The notes under the pieces: model-generated | The model's database searches: none | What the model saw: the letters and a program-made list of their open reading frames with translations, nothing else | Told to the model about the DNA's origin: nothing | Translations under genes and position numbers: made by a program | From: Colocasia esculenta | Taxonomy: Eukaryota > Streptophyta > Magnoliopsida > Alismatales > Araceae | DNA length: 64,000 nt | NCBI GenBank assembly: GCA_014218235.1 | Contig: CM024766.1 | Span: forward strand, 46,589,359 to 46,653,358 | Reading direction: 5' to 3' | In this document: one piece after another, positions 44,066 to 55,904 of the stretch | How positions within the stretch are numbered: position 1 is the stretch's first letter | Layout of the letters: the number at the start of each line of letters is the position of its first letter

Positions 44066-45311
44066 CTTGTTGCCCAGCTAGCAAGCCCAAGGGGGGGGGG
44101 TGAATGGGATTCTTAAAAATTATTTAAGCCTCAAAACTTGTTCACAAAACAGTCACACAAAACACACTTTGCAGATTGTTAGTGTTAGAGAATCGAAAGA
44201 TCAAACACACAAAAGCAATCTCATGACACAGAGAATTATCCTGGTTCGGATCTCCTCTCCTTAGGAGTCCTACGTCTAGTCCCTGAGCAATATCTCAGGA
44301 TTTCACTAACAAGGGTACAGTCCCCCTTAAGGACACTACAACACCCAACACCCCAGCTGGTCTTCCTTCAATCGAAGGGAACAACACCTTGGATACCCCA
44401 CCAGGTCTTCCTTCACAACAGAAGGGAACAACACCTTGGATACCCCACCAGGTCTTCCTTCACACCTGAAGGGAACAACACAAGGGAATGAAATCAAAGA
44501 GATGATGCCCCTAGATCAAGCTTATAGAACACTGCTTGATCTGAAGCAAAGACTGAGAAAAAGAGATCTACAATCAAGGACTCTTCTCAGACAAAAGGCT
44601 CTCTCATAGATTTGAACTTAGCACAGAGAGCAAGAGCTAAGGCTGATAGGAATTTTTGCTTGGCTCTCAGAAAATCTTGCAGAAGGTTTTGGACGTTATG
44701 GCTTGTTGTTCCACTACTCTTCCATTCTTGACGCTTTAGGAACTTCATATATCATCTTTTGAAATTCGAACGTTGAAGTGCCCATTGTCTCTATGCATAA
44801 GGGTACGTTAGACTGCTTGACACTTGGAAGCTTCCAGTCAACAGTCCTTTTTCCTTTCATGCACGCAAAGAGAGAGACAGAGAGAGGATCTTCTGAAATC
44901 TTCTTTCGCTTCTATTTTATCCAACGTTGTATGACGGATACCGTTAGAGATCTGCACATATTTAAAGCTTTGAATAGTAGACAACTAGGCTGTCTCTTGT
45001 TGTCAGTCAACGTTAGAATGAATGTTCATCAAAATAGTAATGCCATTTTGTTGTTCTAAAAGATGTTTACAGAGAAGATACTATAATGGAAGATATTGTT
45101 AGCATGTATGCAGAGATACATACTGTCATAATAAATGCATGGCTGTCAAACGGATATGCGTGAAGACTTTGACTATACAACGTTTTCAAGGATTAGTCTG
45201 AAAATCGAATCGTTGTTTTCCATGAAATCGTTATATGCATGACTTATGAAATCGTTATGCAAATGAGTAAACAGATGCAAACACAAATCGTTATGAAGTC
45301 ATAAACAAATT

Positions 45312-45515
45312 GATGTACAAATCGTTATGACGTTGTAAGAAAATCAATGTACAAATCGTTATGACTTTGTAAGCAAATTGATGTACAAATCGTTATCATG
45401 TTATAAGCAAGTCGATATGCAAATCGTTATGACGTTATAAGCAAATTTATGTAAAAATCGTTATGATGTTATAAGCAAGTCGATATGCAAATCGTTATGA
45501 CGTTATAAGCAAATC
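45312..45515. repeat. 34-bp tandem repeat, 6 units (5' LTR)
   Basis: Counterpart of 33617-33820, with the same unit number and length. Confidence 0.88.
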
Positions 45516-45574
45516 GATGTAGAAATCGTTGTGAATTACTTAATGAATCGTTATGAAAACAAGTCGTTACAAAG

Positions 45575-45870
45575 ACTAAAGAAATCGTTACAAGAGAAAA
45601 TTGTTACGATGACTAAAGAAACCGTTACGAGAGCAAATCGTTATGATGACTAAAGAAATCGTTACGAGAGCAAATCGTTACGATGACTAAAGAAATCGTT
45701 ACGAGAGCAAATCGTTACGATGACTAAAGAAATGGTTACGAGAGCAAATTGTTACGATGATTAACGGAATCGTTACGAGAGCAAATCGTTACGATGACTA
45801 AAGAAATCGTTACGAGAGCAAATCGTTACGATGACTAAAGGAATCGTTACGAGAGCAAATCGTTACGATG
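45575..45870. repeat. 37-bp tandem repeat, 8 units (5' LTR)
   Basis: Counterpart of 33880-34323 with four fewer units (296 against 444 bases). Units are more uniform and mostly retain TCGTTACG. Confidence 0.93.
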
Positions 45871-46325
45871 CTAAAGAAATTGTTACAAGAACAAATCGAT
45901 ACGAACCACTTAACAAATCGTTGTGAGGGCAAGTTTTTGCGATCACTTAGCGAATCGTTGTGAGGGCAAATCTTTGCGATCACTTAACGAATCGTTGTGA
46001 AGGTAAACCGAAGAAATCGTTATACTGCCCAAATTGATAAAAGCACATAGCGAATCCTTGTGAATATGAAATCGATATAGCTCTATAGAAATCGTTATGA
46101 CCTATAATGGAAATCGATGTGTACTTAGACAAATATTGATGCTTTGAACTCTTACTGTTGTAGTGAGATGAATACTTACTTGATTGGCTTGTTTTCCCTT
46201 GGTTTATTTCCTGTGTTTAGACTTCATAGAAAGTATGTTAGTAACCTTTATCATGGTTTTGTTATTCACCAAAATAGATATGTAATTTATTTAAATTACA
46301 TGGGGATAAACTGATCATCATGCAT

Positions 46326-46546
46326 TGCATAAGATGGAAAATTCTTTCCATCTTCTTTAGCCAGTGTTCGGCCTCATTCGAATCCGTGGATCCACTGAAC
46401 CTAGGTGGGTTCAGGCTCCTAAAGTTTCGATGCAGCTCGCCTGCACCGCCGCAGTTTCCCCCTCCTTGGGTAGCTTGCATAATGGCACGGGTGAGTTCTT
46501 GGATGGTTTGTTGCATGCCCCTCATTTGAGCACATTCAGCAGTCAT
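46326..46546 (-). pseudogene. Element C: gag N-terminal part, cut by copia insertion
   Basis: The minus-strand ATG at 46546 starts MTAECAQMRGMQQTIQEL and includes NPPRFSGSTDSNEAEHWL and ERIFHLMQC, matching the element B gag start. It stops being gag at the TGCAT site. The reading phase carries over exactly to 32370 once one TGCAT is removed. Bases 46547-46733 are the leader, with no other feature seen. Confidence 0.87.
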
Positions 46547-46733
46547 CTTGGTTGCTTAGGTTCCTACAAAATAATTTGTTGTTAGGATACTGATGTGGAG
46601 TTTAATTTGTGCGTGTGTGAGTTCATTTTTTTAGCTAGTTACCCATGGTTCTAATCACATCTCACATAGGTAGGATAATTGACTCTAGTCAAGGCAGGTC
46701 AACCTAGATCATCCTATACTTAAGAACAACCTA

Positions 46734-46746
46734 GGCTCTGATACCA
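46734..46746 (-). other. Element C: primer-binding site (initiator tRNA-Met)
   Basis: The minus strand reads TGGTATCAGAGCC. It lies six bases from the LTR end at 46753, a longer spacer than the two bases in B, LARD and the copia element. Confidence 0.85.
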
Positions 46747-46752
46747 CAAAAT

Positions 46753-49700
46753 TGTCATGCCCCGACATGGAATATCGGAACGCGAGACAGTTGCAATTGA
46801 ATGGCTATAGAGCGAGTACTAGACATCACACTATTGGACAATGAATAAATATTCAAGTAAATACGTCTCATTAATAACCTTTCAAATGTCTAGTTACAAC
46901 CACTAAAATCAGAGCCATTCTATAGGGCCCAATTACATTGAATAAAGCAAAAGACTAAAACTCAACTCTAACAACTACTAAGACACTAGGGTACGCTTGA
47001 CTTCACTCTTGGTCGTTCCCATCCTCTTCTTGAGTGTAAGTATCCTCCTCGGTCTCACCTGAGAACATAACGACAAATAAAGCAGGGTGAATGATAACGC
47101 CCAGTAGGACTTCAATCTTAGGATCAAGCAGGCTTTAAGTGATTTGGGCTCTTTGGTAACGTGATAAAGGTGTTTATCCCCCCTTTTATCACTGCTTTTA
47201 TACCCACATGCAATTTGGTAACCGAGATAGGATAAACATGGGTGATAAAACTTAAGCATGATAAAGAGGGGATAAAGGGGTGATAACTTATCCCTCCCAC
47301 GGAGGAGGGATAAAAGTTATCCTTAGGGATAACTCATTAATTATTATTAATGTATTCTTGAAAATTGTGTGTGTACATTTATACACAGGTAAATGGTGTC
47401 AAATTAGGGATAAAGGGGTGATAACTATACACATTGTGTCACATCACATCACATTAAAAGTTATCCCCTACATAACTATCCCTCATTTAAACCATCTCAA
47501 ACCAAAAAAACCTTAAACACGATTAGTTTATACCCGATTTACTTATATCAATCCCCTTATCATGTTATCAAAGAGGCCCAATGCATTAAAAAGGCAGAGT
47601 AACTAATGATAGAGCGAGAGAGTCAAGTGATGTAAAAGATAGCATGATAGCACGTGATTGAAATAGCACAAGTTTCCAAATATAGTACAAGTGGCGAGTA
47701 TAGCACAAATAGCAGGATGGCCATAGCACAAATAGCACGAAGTATAACAATAGCACAACGAGTATAGTATAGCACTTTGTTGTCAATGGACAACGATAGA
47801 ATATAGCACTTTTGACTGTCATTTAGATAGTCGAGATAGATAGCACTCGAGTGTAATGCCAAACACTCTAGTCATTTAACTCCTGCGGGCACTAGCACTT
47901 TTGGGCGCACATCCTAGGACCAGACCGGGCCCTTTTTATATTGCCAAGCATTGGTTATATTGTTTATCTTTAGACAATCAATTAATGGCCAATAGAGAGT
48001 ACCAAGAAATAGATGAGAGCACTAGAGGAATAGACGAGATAGTAGAGTGAACGTGAATAAATGAGCGAATGGAGAATAGATGAGAACTATAGGTCATGGC
48101 ACGTGAAAAGTCGAGTAACAGACGATAGTAACAGTTGCACAACATGCGCACTTGGTGTTGGTAGTAGGTGGAATTCACTACCTTCCACTGGCCATGTTAT
48201 GCACAGGTCTAGAGGTTCGACGTGTTTTCAGATAAGAGCGAACTTCTAATAGCCATTTGGATCATGTTGATCCCTACAGGGTATCATAAGTGTTAGGGTA
48301 TAACCAGCTCGTCGTCTATGTGGGAATCCATGGACAGAGGAGACTTATGGAGGCCTTGAACAAGGATTCACTAGTCTGGCAGAAGGAGTATCCGACGGGG
48401 AGTTCGTCCAAGTCAAGAGAAAAGTGTGTAGAGAAACAAGTGCCCGATGTTCTAGAGGAATTCTAGAACAGTGGAGCATCGGTAATGGTATTTCCAAGTA
48501 TCGCGAAAAAACGAAGACAAGTTCATTTAAAATAGGGCAATTTAAATATATAATTGCAATAAATTACCCGATGTATTATGAGTTATTTTCATGCCAAGTT
48601 AAGCCATAATAGATGGTTCAAAGTGTGTGCACATGTGAAAGAAATCATAGATATGACAAGATCAAGTGTATGGTTTTTAAACAATTAAACTCATGTTGAA
48701 TTATAACAGTTTTATTTACTGCGTTGGTGACTATTAACAAGGAGTATATACACTGTAAAGAGTTAGAGCATCACAAATTATGGGTATTCATTCAAAAACC
48801 ATAGATCGCGACGTACCCTAGCAAGGGTCGCGACAGGTCAAGTACAGAACACGACAGGGATGTTCATAGATCGCGATAGGGCTATCAGGTTAGGAATTCA
48901 GATCGCGACAGTATTGTCTGTCACGTTCAAAATGCGACAGAGACCACGTCGCGATGGGCCCTGAGAATGCGGCCTATCGGGCCATCGCATTCTCAGGTCC
49001 TGTGCCTGAGTCTAGCAGGAAAAGGACAGTGCTTGGGATTGCAGTCCAAACCTTCCTTGTTTTGACACAAGGTTGTTCAAAAATTAAGAACAAATAGTAC
49101 AGATGATGAAAATTCATGAAACCAATTTTAAACAACTCTAGACAGGAACAGTACTTACAGTAAATAGGAATTTGAAAACAAACATGGTTTCGACATGGTT
49201 CAATCAAGTGTATTCACGAAGAACATAGAACAGTGTACAGTTGAGATGAAAGATTTAATTCGAGCAACATGGTGGATGATAATTAGGGCTTTTAGGGGAA
49301 AATGAAGCTTAACTATCATCAGTATCTCTAGTTAAAATTTGAGAGCATGGGGTCGAGTATACATGGAGAGCAAGAATTAAGAAGAGGGTTCGGGGTCATG
49401 CTAGTTGTAGAACTTCAAAAATCGAGAAGAAAAGATTGGCTTGATGGAAAAATATGAAACTAGAGGGATTTTGTTCCTGATGATTGGAACAATCTACATA
49501 CATAGTTTTATAATTTTTGCTCATGAGAATGCCTACCTTTGGCTCATTTTCCTTTCTAGGGCTAGAACTTGAAGAACTCGGGTTGAGGGCTTGACAGATC
49601 CTTCTCCCCACGAATTCTCCACCTCCTTGGCCTCCTCTCCATGTCCAACAACCCTTGGCAATGAGATAGGGCCCGCCATAGGGGATTTAGGAGAGTATTT

Positions 49701-50133
49701 AAGCTTCCTCCCTTTCTATTTCCTATTAGGACTCTAACTATTATTAATTTCGGGATTTCTTAATTCCTCTCACCCTTCTAAGCTTTCCACTTCCTATTTG
49801 GGTTAGGATGGGAGCTAAATCCGTGGCCAACCCATTAGGGTAGGTTTAGGAGTCCAATTCCAACTTAAACTACTTATTTTAATACTTTGTTACCTCTTTT
49901 ATGTTTTTGTAATATTTAAGTTACGTATTTAGGGTATTTCCCTATTATTCACCTTTTAAAATACTTATTTTGGCCCAGTAAATTTTTATAGGATCCATTT
50001 AACAAAGCCCATTACTCCTTTTCTTTTAATGGGTTTTATTTAATTCTCTTTGTTTTGATTTCCTAATTAATTTAATAAATTTTCTTTTTATATTATTGAA
50101 TTTTTTATTTTCCAAAAAATTCAAGTTGCTACA
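46753..50133 (-). mobile_element. Element C: 5' LTR with MITE, 3381 bp
   Basis: On the minus strand it runs from TGTAGCAACTTG (50133) to GTCGGGGCATGACA (46753). It contains a MITE at 47146-47579, a stem-loop remnant at 47088-47103 with CAG|GTGAGACC at 47063-47051, the group III block near 47880-47955, and a CG-rich dyad zone at about 48800-49000 (one dyad at 48919-48939 with two C/T-type changes). Confidence 0.92.
47146..47579. mobile_element. Tourist-like MITE in C 5' LTR
   Basis: The ends are GGGCTCTTTGGTAAC and TTATCAAAGAGGCCC, imperfect inverted repeats of the same CTCTTTG type as the MITE in B. The related S2 LTR lacks this insert at the matching place (near 14965-14985). The interior is rich in GATAA/TTATC and has a central dyad, TTATCCCTCC-CAC-GGAGGAGGGATAA. 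I could not settle the target duplication. No ORF. Confidence 0.72.
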
Positions 50134-51478
50134 TCAGCGCCACCTTTCCAAAGTCAGGACAGGAAGAAGGCCGTGTACCAGTCACTGCAGCGCCCAGGGG
50201 CATCGAGTCAGCAGGCAGTTACACCGCAGTCCCCCAGTTTCAGGCCCAACGATAAGAAGGCGTGCCCCCATTTTGGTAGAGCACACGGCGGCACCGAGTG
50301 TTGGAAGCTAGTAGGAAAGTGCCTCAAGTGTGGCAGCACCAAGCACCAGATCAGGGATTGCCCTAGACTTCAGCAGGGTGTTCAGCGTGGATCGCCAGCC
50401 CTAGCAGCGGCAGCAACAGCAGCGTCAGTGACAGGGAGACTAGGAAGGCCTCATGCCCAAGCTCGAGTGTTTGCCCTAGCACGAGAGGATGTAGAGCAGG
50501 CTGAGAACATCATGGAAGGTATGGTCTTAGTCATGGGTGTGCATGCTCGGGTTTTGTTTGATACGGGTGCCACACACTTGTTCGTTTCCGAGCGTTTTAC
50601 CCAGCAGTTAGCAGTAGAGTCAGGAGTGGAGGCTGAGGAGTTAGAGGTCCCTTTGTCTGTGCACACACCAGCAGGAACGGTATCGACTAGGAAGTATTTT
50701 CCATCTTTACTTTTGTGCATTGAGGACCGAGGCTTATTTGGGTGCTTCTACTTGCTCAAGATGAAGGACTATGATGTTATTCTAGGTCTTGATTGGCTTG
50801 AGGAGCACTATGCTTTGGTGGATTGTAGAGGGAAGAAGATACTTTCCATATTCCTGGTGAGGATGAGTTCTCACATCCGTTGCCAAGGAACTTAGTGGGA
50901 AGGTTTGTGATCTCCGCCATGAAGGCGATGAGGATGGTGAACAATGGGTGTGATGTATTTCTTGCCAGTGTGGTCTTAGTCCCTAAGCCCGATCAGTCAC
51001 CGACCCTTGAGGAGATTGAGATAGTGTAGGATTTTTCGGACGTATTCCCTGATGATTTGTCTAGATTGCCACCGGCTAGGGAGATAGAGTTCACTATAGA
51101 GTTGCTTCCAGGCACCTCTCCTATCTCTAAGGCTCCATATCGGATGACACCTATAGAGTTAGCTGAGCTGAGGAAGCAGTTGTAAGATTTTCTGGACAAG
51201 GGATTTATTTGCCCTAGTGTGTCACCATGGGGCGCACCTGTATTGTTTGTGAAGAAGAAGGACGGTTCCCTCAGGTTGTGCATTGATTACAGAAAGCTCA
51301 ACCAGGTGACGGGGAAGAACAGGTATCCCTTGCCGCGGATTGATGATTTATTCGATCAGTTGTAGAATGCATCAGTGTTTTCTAAGATTGATCTGCAGTC
51401 TGGCTATCATCAGTTGAGGATTAAGAGTGAAGATGTGTCCAAGACGGCCTTCAGGACTCGTTATGGGCATTATTAGGT
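50134..51478 (+). pseudogene. Element D: gag zinc knuckle, protease and first half of RT (decayed)
   Basis: Element C interrupts this gag, so the N-terminus is not in view. It shows a knuckle pair whose first unit has lost a Cys (CPHFGRAHGGTEC), a normal second knuckle (CLKCGSTKHQIRDC), a protease (LFDTGATHLFVS, VILGLDWLEEH), then after a frameshift near 50850 the protease-RT linker (FSDVFPDDLSRLPP), RT start (SPWGAPVLFVKKKDGS, LCIDYRKLNQ) and FSKIDLQSGYHQLR. In-frame stops occur near 51027, 51182 and 51363. It ends abruptly at GHY (51475), where the rest of RT, RNase H and most of integrase are deleted, about 2 kb by comparison with B. Confidence 0.88.
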
Positions 51479-51480
51479 TT

Positions 51481-51568
51481 CGCCTCGGGTAGGTGAAACC
51501 TTAAACGGAAGCAGTTGATTTATTCTATTTGGACTTGTTTCCATTTAAGGTTTCGCCTACCCGAGGCG
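51481..51568. repeat. 88-bp foldback sequence at the D deletion junction
   Basis: The arms are 51481-51517 (starting CGCCTCGGGTAGGTGAAACC) and 51532-51568 (ending GGTTTCGCCTACCCGAGGCG). They are inverted copies with a few mismatches and a 14-base centre. It sits exactly between RT and the integrase C-terminus of D. It could be a tiny MITE or filler DNA from the deletion; no clear target duplication is seen. Confidence 0.75.
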
Positions 51569-51945
51569 TTGTTAGCTTTGGTAGGAATAGCAAGTTGAGT
51601 CCTAGGTTCATTGGCCCGTTTTAGATTCTTAGACGGATGGGAAGCATGGCATATGAGCTAGCTTTACCCCTAGCGTTAGCTAGTGTGCACCTAGTTTTCC
51701 ACGTATCTATGCTCAGGAGGTATGTGCGAGATCCATCTCATGTCATTAGTCACAAGCCAGTGGAGATTCAGCTAGACTTTTCGTATGTAGAGCAACCAGT
51801 AGCTATCCAAGACCGGAAGGTTCAGCACCTTAGGAACAGGAGCATTGCGTCCGTGAAGGTGCTATGGATGAATTTCTCGTGGGAGGAGGTTACATGGGAG
51901 CTTGAGGACGCCATGAAGAAGAAGTATCCCCATTTGTTTGGTTAG
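51569..51945 (+). pseudogene. Element D: integrase C-terminus and chromodomain
   Basis: It begins in the GPF region (RNSKLSPRFIGPF, then a TAG at 51623-51625), continues RMGSMAYELALPLALASVHLVFH and MLRRYVRDPSHVI, and ends with a chromodomain-like segment (ASVKVLWMNFSWEEVTWE, KKKYPHLFG) and TAG. This short part is well preserved from 51637 on, which confirms D as a chromovirus. Confidence 0.88.
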
Positions 51946-51974
51946 TATTTTCATTCTAACTTCGAGGACAAAGT

Positions 51975-51994
51975 TTTCTTTTAGGGGGAGAGGG
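51975..51994 (+). other. Element D: polypurine tract
   Basis: A T-rich run followed by AGGGGGAGAGGG directly before the LTR start TGTAAGGCC. Confidence 0.85.
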
Positions 51995-54793
51995 TGTAAG
52001 GCCCTCGAACTTTATTCATTTTACTTGAACTTTATTCATATTATGTTTAATTATATGCATATGATATTTGTTGTAAACAGCATGTTTATTTAATTACTTA
52101 TGTGCATATGTGTTTATTTCTGTGCATATTATAATTATTAATTGTGCATATTGTATTTAAATAATGCTGTACATATTGTATGTGTTAATGTGTGTATGTA
52201 TGTTTATAGACATTTCTGTGTTTCTGCTCGAAATCCCTGTTAATGTCAGCATCAATTGACATTAAGGGCAGGATGACAGCAACTAGTGTGCCGTTGACTT
52301 CTTGTTGATGTCCAGATCGATGGACGCTGACTTCCTGTAAACGGAAACAATGTGGCCGCTTACTTCTTCAGTTGTGTTGCAATTTCAGATCTGAAAACGG
52401 CTGCGTTTCTTGCGTTCTTGATTAGGAAACCACATCCAATGGTAGGAAACCTAATGTGGTGCATACCCCGACCCATTAGCCCTTTAAAACACCCTATTTC
52501 GGCGAGATTAGGTCTTTTGGCTCTTGAGAAAAAACTAGGGTTCTTGTGAGAAAATTGAACTTTGTGCAAGCTTAATCTGGCGATTTTGTGCCTCTTTCGG
52601 CGATCTTCTTCGACTGGGAGGTGCACCTTGGATTGAGGAATCATCCCCGACTCTGGTGATCGATCTACATCAGCAGGAAGACCGGATCTGGGAGGAGAAA
52701 CCTCACCTTCTTGGCTTGGCCGAGGAGGGCTTCTTCGACCAAATTAAACCCTTAAAGATTTTGTTTCAGGCAAGTTATCGAGGGGTCTCATCCTACACAT
52801 GTTCTTTAGGTCTCAGGATTTTTCTGTATTTTATCTCGTGTCCTGGAACCCCCAATTCTTCATGTTATATGTGTTTTGTCTGCACTTCTGCAGATAGGAT
52901 ATTGACGGCAAGCTTGTTTCCGTCAAGATCTTGAGTTGGCGGCAACATCGTGTGTCGTTAACCCATGTTGGCGGCAAGACCCTTGACGCCAAGTTCTTCT
53001 GTTTTTTACAGAATCTCATGTATCATGACTGTGTGATGATTTTCGATCTTCTGGTTGTTTGTACATACTGTGAATTTTATGTTTGATCAGGTATGGTCAG
53101 TGGGTCATATCATGAGGATATGTCGAATTTCTGTGCATAACTTTATTTAATATAATTTCTGTATTACAGAAAAGAGCATGATTTGACATTGTTTAATTCA
53201 GAATAAATGAAATTGTTGCATGTTAGGGTTTTAGAAATTTTCCATGATCCTATGATTTCTGTTTTCAAGTTTTAAAACTATTAGGTACGACTGTTTTGCT
53301 GTGAACCATGTTTAAGTGAATTTCTTGATAAATCTGCATGAAACATATTTAAATTTCTAAAATTAGTTTACAGTTCCAAAAAATATGAAAAATTATACAT
53401 GTGACATATTATCTATAAGAGGTCTATGATAGAAATTTGACACTATTCTGACACTCGTGGATATAGTTTGTTTTTAACAAGGATAATTAGACCATATTGA
53501 GTATGTTAATTTAAATCATGTGAAATTTTAGTGTTTAGCAACATGATAGGACTCTGCTATGATCTAATTATCACTGTGAAATAGTAACATTATCTTCTGT
53601 AAGCTGAAGCATGTATGCTATTTAAAGTGCATGTGAAAGGGATTCAAGTGTGGATATAAGTGGGTAAAACATGTGATAAAGTGATAATGTGTAAATTGTG
53701 CCGATATTGACACTGCTACCATAGAAGGTTGTGGAGCCGTACTGTAGTAAAGTCCCTATGGGAAGGCTCAATGTGTATGTGATATCCTATGGGCATTAGG
53801 ATGAAATCCTGGAGGTGGACAAGTACCACTGGTTAGGGTGGAGAGGACTTCTCCCGGTTCTGCGCAGTTAACCAAGATTCGTCATTGTATTGCCTAGGAG
53901 ATGGGTATGTGTTATGTGTATGTGTGTCCTTCTTATGGTGGTTAGGACTATGTGTCATGGCAATTAAGTGTAAAAATGTGAATATATGAATTGTGCAAAT
54001 GTGAAATATGAGCATGTGACAGTGTAATGTGAATGTGTTAACATGTGAAGAGATGTGATACCATGTGAATGTGTAAATTTTATATTAAAACAGCAAGCTA
54101 AATATGTGAATAAGTGTTGTGAATGCATGTGAAAATGATTAGATATCATGCTAGGTTTGCTATTTACCATGTGCATATTCCCATGATTAAATTGTGTATA
54201 ATTGTGAGACGATATGAATAGAATTTGAAACTAAGAATCATGTTATTTATTATGTATAGAAAGCATGTCATAGGTTGTTCTTATGTATTTGCTTAATTCA
54301 TATGAAGCATGTGCCATGTATTTCCTTTATTGTTAATTAGATTATTATGTGATATGTGTAAGGATGCTATCTTTAGATTGCTTGCTGGGTCTTGTTGGAA
54401 GACTCATACTTTCTTTGACATACAGGTGAGATAGAAGTCCCCGTACTTGATGAGGACATAGTGAGGAGCGACTCTGAGCGTGAGGAGTAGCTGCTTTTGT
54501 GGAGATCGTTGCTTAGTTCACTTTATTTCATTGTATGTAAACAATGTCATGAACATTGTATTTTATTTGGACTTGTAATAATGTGGACTTTTGTTATTTA
54601 CCTTGCTATATAGATTGTGGAATATGTGAAAGATGATGGAATAAGTGTTACATTTTATTTATGCTATACTTTCCTTGTTATTCATGTACGTTTCAACCTA
54701 TTGTTTAGTGTTGGGTAAGTGTCCCATTGTGACAGCATCCTTTGTACCGACGTGGATTGGTATAATCATACCGGTATAAAGAGGGTCGTTACA
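51995..54793 (+). mobile_element. Element D: 3' LTR (group II), 2799 bp
   Basis: It runs from TGTAAGGCCCTCG to GAGGGTCGTTACA. It shares with S3 and S1 a block at about 53700-53900 (GGAAGGCTC, ATCCTGGAGGTGGACAAGTAC), a degraded stem-loop near 54385-54405 (GGGTCTTGTTGGAAGACTCA) followed by ATACAG|GTGAGA (CAG at 54423-54425), and TTGACGCCAAGTTC near 52985. Beyond 54793 the LTR of F begins, so D inserted there; the expected duplication is CAAAC. Confidence 0.9.
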
Positions 54794-55904
54794 CAAACCC
54801 TGACGGTACACATAGTACTAGAACAAACCCCGAGCGCTAACGTGTCTGGCTCACAGAGAACCTAGGATACCCGACTCGAGAGCTAACCACGTAAGGCGTC
54901 ATACTACCTAAATCGCCACGTACGCGCAAACCATGCAACTACAACATCTTGTAATTCGAACACAGGCCAATGCACCACATTAACACTTTAAATACATGAA
55001 ATAACACAATTGGAGATACACATAAACAACATCATGCTCACAACCCTCGGAAGCCAGAAGGCGGTAGGGTCAGCTCTCGCGTTCAGAACGCGATGCCTCG
55101 ATACGGCACATTCTGAACAAGAACGTGCAGGATTGGGCTGTCATGTTTAGAACGTGACACCCAGGGCCGTCGCCTTCATAGATAGAGCCCCAAACCAGGG
55201 AGTTCCACCTTCGAAAATCCCACAAAACCCATGCAAACATCCATGAAAAGCAGTTTTAATCAGTCTAACAGCTACACTAACATGCCAACTATCGTTCAAA
55301 CTAATTCCATGGATCAAACATAACATACACATCTTCCACAATGAGAAACTAGGTAGAATGTCCCTACCTTCACGAAGAACATGAAGAACTACCAGAGATT
55401 GACGTTTTCCATGCTCCGTACAACGTCCTCACATCGAGAGCATGCCGAAACACGCACAAAACCTCCGAACCGCCTCAAACCCAGTAGTAAAAACCCTTCT
55501 TGGCCGTACAAAGCTTCCTCTGCTCTATTTGTCCGACCTAAGCTTCTTAACCCTACAGAGTTAAGAATGCGATGCACCTAAACATTGCGACAAGAATGTG
55601 ACGACCTAGGCCATCGCCTTCTTAATGCTGACGCCAGGCAACCCCCCTGCATGCGCCACACGTAGGCATGCGGCCAAACAACCATGAAATGGCAGTAACA
55701 TGAACACGATGCCTAGGTCTGTCGCATTAAGAATGCAACACACACCCCCTTCTTGTTCACAAATAGTGAACTAGAGGGCACTCTAGGCCCAGATATCTAG
55801 CGCACAACACCCACACAACCTGCTAAACACACAAACACCACCAATTGGCCACACATTTGCCCACAAACCATTCAAACCACGATCCAAACGGTCACGACAT
55901 TACA
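54794..55904 (-). mobile_element. Element F: 3' LTR, proximal 1111 bp
   Basis: On the minus strand it starts TGTAATGTCGTGACC at 55904, after a pre-LTR segment like that of A. It resembles the A LTR, for example GGATCGT, GTGTGGCCAAT and GTGAGCCAGACACG. It is cut at 54794 by D. Three TTCAGAA-type dyads are visible: 55077-55093, 55139-55159 and 55720-55740. ORFs of about 60 codons are not significant. Confidence 0.86.

Larger units (their letters stand above)
32371..46320 (-). mobile_element. SIRE/Maximus-like Ty1/copia element inside gag of C
   Basis: It is about 13.95 kb with LTRs at 32371-34773 and 44068-46320 and target duplication TGCAT (32366-32370 and 46321-46325). The order on the minus strand is PBS, gag, protease, integrase, RT, RNase H, a long extra ORF, PPT. 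Integrase before RT is the copia arrangement. The extra 3.8 kb after RNase H and the two-knuckle gag point to the SIRE/Maximus lineage. Removing it with one TGCAT restores the gag reading frame of C. All major ORFs are broken. Confidence 0.94.
44068..46320 (-). mobile_element. SIRE-like: 5' LTR, 2253 bp
   Basis: It has the same ends as the 3' LTR (TGATGATCAG ... GGGCAACA on the minus strand). It carries six 34-bp and eight 37-bp repeat units and keeps more CG dinucleotides than the 3' copy. TGCAT follows at 46321-46325. Confidence 0.93.
28181..50133 (-). mobile_element. Element C: Ty3/gypsy chromovirus (group III) with copia inside
   Basis: It is a minus-strand element with a partial 3' LTR (28181-29674, cut by LARD), a PPT, a doubly deleted gag-pol, a PBS and a complete 5' LTR (46753-50133). 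The SIRE-like element sits in its gag. The right end adjoins the gag of element D at TCAGC (50134-50138); the left copy of that duplication would lie outside the window. Confidence 0.9.
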
